DNA of 59,318 bases from Colwellia ponticola. GTDB taxonomy: Bacteria; Pseudomonadota; Gammaproteobacteria; Enterobacterales; Alteromonadaceae. The translations under genes and the position numbers were made by a program. The stretch is from assembly GCF_005885605.1 (NCBI RefSeq), contig NZ_SZVP01000018.1:1-59318 (forward strand), read 5' to 3'. Positions 53,061 to 59,318 of the stretch are shown here, piece by piece. The notes beneath the pieces are model-generated. The model made no database searches, had not been told where the DNA came from, and saw nothing but the letters and a program-made list of their open reading frames with translations. Position 1 is the first letter of the stretch. Each line of letters begins with the position of its first letter.

Positions 53061-53735
53061 TTGAAAATATTAATTATTGAAGACTCTACTTCCCTTAGAC
53101 GGAGCCTAAAAATAGGGCTAACCAATTTAGGTTTTACTGTTGATGATACAGGTGATGGCTCAGAAGGATTAAGCATGGTATTAGCGGGGGATTACTCGCT
53201 ACTCATCCTTGATTTGATGCTCCCATCCGTTGATGGTACTGCAATATTAAAAGCAATCAGGCAAGCCAAGAAAGATATAAAAGTGTTGATACTATCAGCA
53301 CGAGATCTCACCGAAGATAAAATTGAAGGTCTATTAAACGGGGCTGATGACTATTTAACAAAACCCTTTTCATTCGATGAACTTCATGTGCGCCTACTTT
53401 GCCTAATGCGCAGAGGGAGTTTAAATATTAACGAGAGTAAAATTAATATTGGACTATTTTCATTAGATCTTCATTTAAAACAATTATTGTGCAATGGGGT
53501 TGATGCAAATTTAACACCGAATGAATATAAATTAGTTGAATGCTTATTCACCAATCAAGGTAAAGTTATATCACCAGAGAAATTGAGTGAATACTTGGCA
53601 GGTCAATACAATGCTATAGCAAAAAATTCAATTGAGGCTCACTTATCAACAGCTAGGAAAAAGGTTAGAGATATAGGGCATGATTTACCAATCAAAACTA
53701 AGCGTGGTTTTGGATATTTTGTTGAGAGTTGTTAA
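53061..53735 (+). CDS. OmpR-family response regulator
   Basis: About 224 residues: receiver domain (Asp7/8 region IIEDS, phospho-Asp51 in LLILDLMLPSVDG, Lys in DDYLTKPF) and a winged-helix DNA-binding domain (LTPNEYKLVECLF, ISPEKLSEYL, KTKRGFGYFV). Start taken at TTG 53061 (MKILIIEDS as in related proteins); a TTG 12 bases earlier is in frame. QseB/CusR/PmrA-like. It overlaps the kinase start by 1 bp (TAATG). Confidence 0.9.
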   Translation: MKILIIEDSTSLRRSLKIGLTNLGFTVDDTGDGSEGLSMVLAGDYSLLILDLMLPSVDGTAILKAIRQAKKDIKVLILSARDLTEDKIEGLLNGADDYLTKPFSFDELHVRLLCLMRRGSLNINESKINIGLFSLDLHLKQLLCNGVDANLTPNEYKLVECLFTNQGKVISPEKLSEYLAGQYNAIAKNSIEAHLSTARKKVRDIGHDLPIKTKRGFGYFVESC

Positions 53736-55159
53736 TGAGCTCTATTAAGAAAAAATTAAGTCGATATATATCCTTATCCATATCATTACTGTTGGTAACT
53801 CTCTTTTTTATAACAGATGTGAGTGTTGATAGCTGGATCAGTAATGAATTTGATAGAGCTATGATCACTAAATCTGGTTTACTAGAAACATTAGTTAGCG
53901 AAGATCCCGAAAAAGTAGATTTTGAATTTGCGGATGAATTTATGCCTGAATTTTCGGGTATTAACGATCCTGAATATTTTCAGTTATGGCGTGATAACAA
54001 AGTTTTTGAAAAATCAGAAACACTCAAACTTTTCGATATTAATGAATTACCTAAGTTAGATGTGGCTTTGCACAAATCATCAATAACTAATATTACCTTA
54101 CCAGACGGGCGTTCTGGGAGAATGTATTTCACAAAATTCATTCCTCAAATAGATCGCGAGGTTAGAGAAGAGTTTGGTTTAACTAAAGAAGTATTTGCAA
54201 AAACTCAACATCCTATGGAGTTGGCTTATGCGACAAGCAACGAAGGTTTAAATCAAGTTCTTTGGCTTGTAGATATTATTTTTATTATTACATCGCTTTC
54301 CGCAGTTATCGCAGTAAGAATAATTGTTTTTAATGTCGTTGAACGTGGATTAAAACCACTAGATGAACTAAATACTGAATTAAAACAGATTAATTTAAAT
54401 TCAAAACTAAGTAAAATATCAACAAGTAAACTACCTGTTGAACTCATTGCTATGGCAGAAGGCATTAATCATTTTATAATTGAAAATAAAATTCTTTATT
54501 CAAGAGAGAAAAGAATTACCTCTGATATTGCTCATGAGTTAAAAACCCCTATTGCAGAGTTATTAAACTTAACGGAAGTAGCAATTAAATTTCCTCATGA
54601 AAAGGAGTTATCAGAAAACTATAAAAATGATGTACTTGCGATTACAGAGCGCTTAAGAAGTATAGTCAATGGCATACTTTTACTTCAAAAAAGTACAAGT
54701 ACATCTGAGTTAGAAAAAAAGGCTGTAAATATTGATGCGTTGCTAAACACAATAATCACTTTGGAAAATAAAACGAACCGAGACGTGACTGTTAACATTA
54801 ATGACCAATGTAAAACTATCTATACTAATGAATTCGCGGCCACTACCGTACTTGCAAACCTTATCAATAATGCCCTTTACTATAGTCTCGATTTAACTGC
54901 CATAGCGATTGACGTTGCACCTTACCTAAACACGAAACAAGTTATCGTGAAAATTTCTAACATCAGTAAGTTTGAGTATTCAGAGGAAGACTTAGGCTTT
55001 TTCTTTGAACCCTTATGGCAGAAAGATTCATCAAGAACATCTGAAGAAAGGTATGGGCTAGGCTTAGCAATTGTTCAATCTTATTGTGACAAAATTGGCG
55101 CTTCTTTGACAGTAGCCATAGAGGCTGAACAAAGAATTACTTTTACCATCATATTATGA
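53735..55159 (+). CDS. Sensor histidine kinase
   Basis: 474 residues. Two membrane helices (ISLSISLLLVTLFFIT and VLWLVDIIFIITSLSAVIAVRIIV) flanking a periplasmic domain of about 150 residues, HAMP-like linker, HisKA box (ITSDIAHELKTPIAELLNL), N box (TTVLANLINNALYYS), and G box (YGLGLAIVQSYCDKIG). The periplasmic part (FADEFMPEFSGINDPEYF) is like QseC/PmrB-type 2CSK_N kinases. No metal ligands stand out. Pairs with the adjacent OmpR regulator. Signal unknown. Confidence 0.9.
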   Translation: MSSIKKKLSRYISLSISLLLVTLFFITDVSVDSWISNEFDRAMITKSGLLETLVSEDPEKVDFEFADEFMPEFSGINDPEYFQLWRDNKVFEKSETLKLFDINELPKLDVALHKSSITNITLPDGRSGRMYFTKFIPQIDREVREEFGLTKEVFAKTQHPMELAYATSNEGLNQVLWLVDIIFIITSLSAVIAVRIIVFNVVERGLKPLDELNTELKQINLNSKLSKISTSKLPVELIAMAEGINHFIIENKILYSREKRITSDIAHELKTPIAELLNLTEVAIKFPHEKELSENYKNDVLAITERLRSIVNGILLLQKSTSTSELEKKAVNIDALLNTIITLENKTNRDVTVNINDQCKTIYTNEFAATTVLANLINNALYYSLDLTAIAIDVAPYLNTKQVIVKISNISKFEYSEEDLGFFFEPLWQKDSSRTSEERYGLGLAIVQSYCDKIGASLTVAIEAEQRITFTIIL

Positions 55160-55960
55160 GCAGATGTGGTTCCCTAATTAACGTCTTAATTTGTTTATTT
55201 GTTACGTTAATTATTATGGCTAACGCGTATGCAATAACACAAGTACCGACATAGTTATTGATGGTATTCTGGATGATGATGCATGGAATGCAACGCCAGT
55301 GTTCACCACAAACTATCAGGTGTTTCCTCGAACGTTAAGTAAACACCATAATAATTTTTCATATCGTGTTATTACTACAGAAAAAGGCATTTTTTTAGGC
55401 TTAAAAGCAACAACAGAAAATATATTACGAATACGTACTCAAGAAAACGATAAAGTGTTTTCTAATGACCATTTTCAAATCATGCTTGATGTCAATAATG
55501 ACGAACAAGAAAGCTATATTTTTGTTATAAACCATCAAGGTAACTATTTTGATGGTAACTACAACATAGGAAGAGAAATAGACTTAGATTGGAGTGCTCA
55601 ATGGGAATATCAAGTTAAAATCGATAACGATAATTGGATTGCCGAAGTATTTATTCCTTGGGACACAATGACATTCAGTGTGGAAGCAAAAAATGAATTA
55701 GGCGTATATATTAGCCGTTTTGATGAGAGCAGTAATGCTACTTATGCTTCAGCGCCCGTAAATAAAGAAATGAATGGCTTTTTTCAAAAATTTTCAACAA
55801 TTTTCAACCACCGTTGTTAGTGAAAACAGTTTCGATTTTTTTCCCTACTTTTCATTGAATCGAGATATTACCAAAAATGATAACAGCGCCTCTATTGGCG
55901 CTGAATTTTTTTGGCAACCAAGTGATGGACAAAAATTAAGTGCGACAACTATCCTGACAC
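55156..55960 (+). pseudogene. DUF5916/CBM9-like exported protein, broken
   Basis: Starts at ATG 55156 overlapping the kinase stop (ATGA) with a signal peptide (INVLICLFVTLIIMANAYA). A one-base shift between about 55235 and 55252 moves to the frame IDGILDDDAWNATPVFTTN, which continues as a CBM9-like domain to 55820. A 10-bp tandem duplication (TTTTCAACAA/TTTTCAACCA, 55791-55810) shifts the frame again to NSFDFFPYFSLNRDITKND and the DUF5916 barrel start. The IS50-like element then cuts it at 55961. About 250 residues remain of a protein usually over 700. Confidence 0.8.
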
Positions 55961-57466
55961 CTGTCTCTTATACACAAATAAATTTTCTTTAAGTTGAACT
56001 TTATCTATATCGATTGATCAGATCTTTTATTATATTCAACAACTGAGTGAATGCCTTATGCTAATAAAAGATACTGAAGAATGGGCGAATAACTTATTTG
56101 CAAATGCAGATTTAGGTGATGAGAGACGTACAAGACGACTTGTAAAGCTTAGTCACCTCATGGCAAGTAATACAGGGAGTTCAATTGTTAAAGCGTCAGG
56201 TTCACAAGCTTCAATCGAAGGCTCTTATCGCTTTCTTCGTAATGATAAAATAGAAGCTGGAGACATTGCTGATGCGGCTTTCACATCGCTATTACCAGAT
56301 TTGAAACGTTCAAAAAAAATGCTAGCCTTAGAAGACACTTCAACGCTATGTTATCGACATAATGTGACTAAAGAATTGGGCCATACTGGTGCATACAAGC
56401 AGAGTTCATCAAAAGGCATATTAGCTCATTCAGTATTGATGATTGATGCTGAAACCGAGCAAACTATTGGATTAGCAGAGCAGTATCGTTGGTGTCGAAA
56501 AGATGAAGATTTTGGCACTGCAAATGATAGAAAACGGAGAAAATACGAAACAAAAGAGAGTTATAAATGGCAGCGTTCATCTGAGACAATGAGCCGTAGA
56601 TACGCCAGTGTTATGGACAGTATTATTAGTGTGTGCGATCGCGAGTCAGATATGTTTGAGTATATTTCATATAAAATGACGCAGCACCAACGTTTTGTTG
56701 TTAGGGCAAAGCATGAGCGTATAGTCAACGCCCAAGGAGATACACTAACGCCTTATATAGAGCGTCAGTCCAGCGCCTTGTTTTATGAAGTTAAAATACA
56801 ACAAAAGGGCGGCAGAAAAGCACGTATTGCTAATGTTGCAGTACGTTATGCGTTAGTCACTATCTCCCCGCCTAAAAAACAGAAAAAAATCGGCAGCACC
56901 ACACTTGTAGTGATTAGTTGTAACGAAATTTCGCCTCCTGAAGGTGTGAGTCCATTATCGTGGAAGTTGTATACAAACGAGGCAATAAATTGTGCGACAG
57001 ATGCTTTACAAATTGTCCGTTATTATGAATTAAGATGGAGAGTAGAAGAGTTCCATAAAGCATGGAAATCAGCCGGCACTCAAGTGGAATCATTTCGGCA
57101 GCAAAAACGAAAAAACTTAGAAAAGGTCATTGTTATCACTGCATTTATAGCCGTAAGGCTACTTCAACTGAGAGAGTTGGTTGGCGATAAAAAAGAATCA
57201 AAATCAGTAAGCTGTGAGCATTATTTCAATCCTCTTGAGTGGAAGTTGATGTGGACAAAGACAGAACTCAGCAGCATACCTAAAAAACCGCCTTCAATGT
57301 ATTGGGCATATTATGCACTTGCAAAGCTTGGGCGCTGGTACGACAGCAAAGGAACAGGAATTGTTGGCTGGGAAGCTCTATGGGATGGTTGGTTTACACT
57401 AAATCAATTTTTAGAAGGAGCAAAATTCATGCAAAAGCAGATAGAGAAAATGTGATCAAGAGACAG
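55961..57466 (+). mobile_element. IS50-like insertion sequence (IS4 family), complete
   Basis: 1506 bp. Left end CTGTCTCTTATACACAAAT and right end (inward) CTGTCTCTTGATCACATTT resemble the outer and inner ends of IS50. Flanked by the 10-bp direct repeat ATCCTGACAC (55951-55960 and 57467-57476), a target duplication. It inserted into the remains of the DUF5916 gene. Carries one transposase gene; no resistance or second IS copy is present, so it is not a composite transposon here. Confidence 0.92.
56058..57455 (+). CDS. IS50/Tn5-type DDE transposase
   Basis: 465 residues. Catalytic Asp93 (LALEDTSTL), Asp194 (SVCDRESDMFEY) and Glu about 329 within the YREK motif (YELRWRVEEFHKAWKSAG). N-terminus (DTEEWANNLFANADLGDERR) matches the Tn5 DNA-binding region. 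The stop lies within the right terminal sequence. Appears intact. No sign that an inhibitor (truncated start) is made, though internal Met35 could play that role. Confidence 0.93.
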   Translation: MLIKDTEEWANNLFANADLGDERRTRRLVKLSHLMASNTGSSIVKASGSQASIEGSYRFLRNDKIEAGDIADAAFTSLLPDLKRSKKMLALEDTSTLCYRHNVTKELGHTGAYKQSSSKGILAHSVLMIDAETEQTIGLAEQYRWCRKDEDFGTANDRKRRKYETKESYKWQRSSETMSRRYASVMDSIISVCDRESDMFEYISYKMTQHQRFVVRAKHERIVNAQGDTLTPYIERQSSALFYEVKIQQKGGRKARIANVAVRYALVTISPPKKQKKIGSTTLVVISCNEISPPEGVSPLSWKLYTNEAINCATDALQIVRYYELRWRVEEFHKAWKSAGTQVESFRQQKRKNLEKVIVITAFIAVRLLQLRELVGDKKESKSVSCEHYFNPLEWKLMWTKTELSSIPKKPPSMYWAYYALAKLGRWYDSKGTGIVGWEALWDGWFTLNQFLEGAKFMQKQIEKM

Positions 57467-57476
57467 ATCCTGACAC

Positions 57477-57605
57477 AGGGGGATACCAAATCCCCAGCTT
57501 TGACTCTAAACATATTAGAGATATAACCTTTGCCATTGAAGCAGAGTTAAAAACCAACTTTCAAAGCGAAAAACTCCCTGCTGTTATTGGCGCTGCTATT
57601 GAACT
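57477..57605 (+). other. Unassigned coding-like segment between the IS and the intron fragment
   Basis: The frame GGYQIPSFDSKHIRDITF, then AIEAELKTNFQSEKLPAVIG is open from the target duplication to about 57600 but matches nothing I recognise. It is probably part of a gene joined to the DUF5916 remains before the IS arrived, and it is cut by the group II intron sequence. Confidence 0.35.
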
Positions 57606-57996
57606 GGTTACAACTACTATGGCATAGCGAATGCTTATCAAGCATGTGTTGAATTGGATCATTGGCTGCGTCGTCGTGTAAGAATGTGTTACTGGCGTCA
57701 ATGGCGAAAGCCGCGGACGAAACTTATTAAAACGAGGAGTCAAAATTCAAGCAGCCGTAGCTTGTGGTATCACAAGTAAAGGGCCGTGGCGAAGTTCGAA
57801 AACACCGGGCATTCAACAAGCCTTGAATAATACCTATTTGGCTAAAGCAGGTTTGTATTCACTAAGAGAAGGATGGATCAAGGTTCACTACCCTAATCAG
57901 AAAGTTTAAATTAGGGGTTCTAAATGAACCGCCCTGTGCGAAGCCGCATGCAGGGTGGTGTGGGGGTTGGAGGCTAGATACCTCTGACTACCCGAT
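57606..57996 (+). mobile_element. Group II intron 3' fragment with frameshifted maturase end
   Basis: The C-terminal part of an intron maturase: GYNYYGIANAYQACVELDHW, then LRRRVRMCYWRQWRKPRTKL, shifting one base at the AAAA run 57729-57732, then KRGVKIQAAVACGITSKGPW and RSSKTPGIQQALNNTYLAKA to a stop at 57907-57909. Domains V and VI follow. The 5' part of the intron and most of the maturase are missing. The sequence style is that of group IIC introns. It cannot splice on its own. Confidence 0.85.
57926..57996 (+). ncRNA. Group II intron domains V and VI
   Basis: Domain V: CCGCCCTG pairs with CAGGGTGG, and TGCG with CGCA around the loop AAGC. Domain VI follows (GGAGG/CCTC hairpin), and the intron ends near CCCGAT at 57991-57996. 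The end is 11 bases from the stop of the convergent gene. Confidence 0.8.
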
Positions 57997-58007
57997 TATG
58001 CACTACT

Positions 58008-59228
58008 TTAAACGATACATGCCTTTGAAAAATCAGATAAATAATCGAAATAACCAGTCAATTGAAAATACCTATTTTCGAAGTTTTCTTGGCTCTCTCC
58101 TCTTTGGCTTACGAAATTTCCATCACCAAGAACAAAGTCAGGAATTAAATTTTCATCAAGATTGATAAAATGGCTACCAATGAGACCAAAATCATTATGA
58201 AGTTTAATGCCAGCTTCAAATAATGAATTAATATATTCTTTCTCTAAATCAAAACTAACTGGAGAGCATATTTTAATGACTTCATCCTTTGATCTTTCAA
58301 ACACATCCAAAAGCGTTAAATTAAGGTGTTTTTCGAAAATTTCATCTAATAACGACTCTAAGTTGTCACTAGTTACCTGCAAGCCTTTTACTTGATGTTC
58401 ACTATATAGGGAGTCCACAAGAAGTGAGAAAATGGCTCCATGATCAATATATTTCAATGAATTTTCATAGGGCACAATAAAATTTTCAAAACTGGGGTGT
58501 AACATATCTCTCGGTTTCAATGACATTATTATGTCATCAGGTAAGTTTAATATTAAGCGAGTTAGTTTGGCTGCAATATTATAAGCTTCTATAGCATCAG
58601 AAAGAGTAAAAGCATTCGATATTTTATGCGCTACTACAGAGTATTCAACTAGGTTCTCGTTATATAACTCTGCCATTGTATCTTTTAATAATTTATCACT
58701 TTCTATTTTTCTAGAAACAGGATCATCGATCATACCTATGATTCTTACCCTGGCATTAAGCTCTTGAGCGACAGCCGAAGATTCTAACAGCGAACAAAGG
58801 CTAAAAGGCACTCTGGCAATTAATTCCCCGTTTTCATTTGCAAACCTTGTAAAAAATAAATTTCTATCTGTTGGTTTTCCGTATTTAGAAAACATTATTC
58901 CTGCTGAATAATCATATTTCCAAGGTGAAGATTTATTAGCTTTTGGATTGGTCGTTGAATAATATTGAGGAAGTTTAATATATTGCACTCTATCAAACAG
59001 ATCTAACTGTCGATTAAAATGCAGTAGCTCTGTCGATATTCCACTTTGTTCCGCTTCATGAAGATCATTTCTACAGTGGTAAATATCGCTTAGAAATCTT
59101 AACCCCCATAACGTCGAATGAGCATCGTACCAGTGTTTAACTTCATGATTTAACAAGGGACCAAATTTGAGGATTGCTTGATGGTTCTCACCTATAGATT
59201 TACTAGTATCTGTAAATGCTATCAGACG
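58008..59228 (-). pseudogene. 5'-truncated HEXXH-motif protein of unknown function
   Basis: The frame is open for about 406 codons from a TGA at 59229-59231 to the stop at 58008. No ATG start is near the upstream end; only TTG 59154-59156 is available, just before LNHEVKHWYDAHSTLWGLRFL, which holds an HEVKH (HEXXH) metal motif. The rest is helical and acidic, with no family recognised. The upstream end coincides with the terminus of an IS21-like element, so the true N-terminus was probably lost. A metallopeptidase is a guess from the motif. Confidence 0.55.
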
Positions 59229-59318
59229 TCAACTAACTTGTCCGGTCAGCGTCAATTAACTTGGCCGGTATTTGAATTTAGTTTCATTGCTTGTTTTTTA
59301 CGGTAGCTTTCACCTTCG
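59228..59318 (-). mobile_element. End of an IS21-like element (runs off the window)
   Basis: Two 18-bp direct repeats, GTCAACTAACTTGTCCGG (59228-59245) and GTCAATTAACTTGGCCGG (59251-59268, 16/18 identical), are the multiple terminal repeats expected in the IS21 family. The adjacent frame encodes the end of an IstB-like protein. Confidence 0.6.
59252..59318 (-). CDS. istB: IstB-like ATPase, C-terminus only
   Basis: The frame EGESYRKKQAMKLNSNTGQV ends at a TGA at 59252-59254. Basic GxSYRxK motifs close to the C-terminus are typical of IstB helper ATPases of IS21 elements. The rest lies outside the window. Confidence 0.5.
   Translation of the reverse strand, partial: EGESYRKKQAMKLNSNTGQVN

Overview
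The window is AT-rich chromosomal DNA from a marine gammaproteobacterium, most likely the Alteromonadales (Colwellia or Thalassotalea type). The call rests on gene order (a Gly/Cys/Leu tRNA cluster next to pgsA-uvrC-uvrY; rlmKL-grx-uup-DUF3466-fabA), protein similarity recognised by eye and base composition; no database search was possible.

Positions 1-16000 are mostly core genome: a broken REP-associated transposase, eight minus-strand tRNA genes (Gly, Cys, Leu), pgsA, uvrC, uvrY, a small basic protein, fabA with a FabR-like operator, an NCS2 permease, a DUF3466 surface protein, uup, a glutaredoxin-like gene, rlmKL, and a tandem array of five initiator tRNA genes with two degenerate copies. 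Most array units carry a leader hairpin whose stem varies in a compensatory way.

Positions 16500-53000 form a large metal-resistance island, almost all on the minus strand. Read from high to low coordinates it holds: divergent dmeR/dmeF (Ni/Co) and mntP (Mn); a BlaI-type repressor and M56 peptidase leading a czcCBA-like divalent-metal RND operon with a HupE/UreJ-like protein and a membrane-anchor protein; a cusCBA-like Cu(I)/Ag(I) RND operon followed by PepSY and PepSY-ferredoxin-reductase proteins, an MDHSKM-repeat protein and a cytochrome c; an orphan formyltransferase; a Cys-rich small protein; a MerR regulator with a Cu-type P1B ATPase and a train of small proteins (cupredoxin, PII-like, two paralogous HMA-like proteins, lipoprotein, YHS, DUF5676, methyltransferase-like, helical His/Glu-rich protein); an APC permease; the periplasmic oxidase CopA with CopB; and an orphan fliE. 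A diverged 175-178 bp direct repeat flanks the fliE-copB-copA-permease segment. Together the genes imply export from the cytoplasm (P1B ATPase, DmeF, MntP), export from the periplasm (CusCBA, CzcCBA), periplasmic oxidation and binding (CopA, CopB, Met/His- and Cys-rich proteins) and probably membrane electron transfer.

Positions 53000-59318 are an eroding edge: an OmpR/histidine-kinase pair, a DUF5916-like gene broken by two frameshifts and an IS50-like insertion (intact ends, 10-bp target duplication), the 3' end of a group II intron with a frameshifted maturase, a 5'-truncated HEXXH gene and the end of an IS21-like element that runs out of the window.
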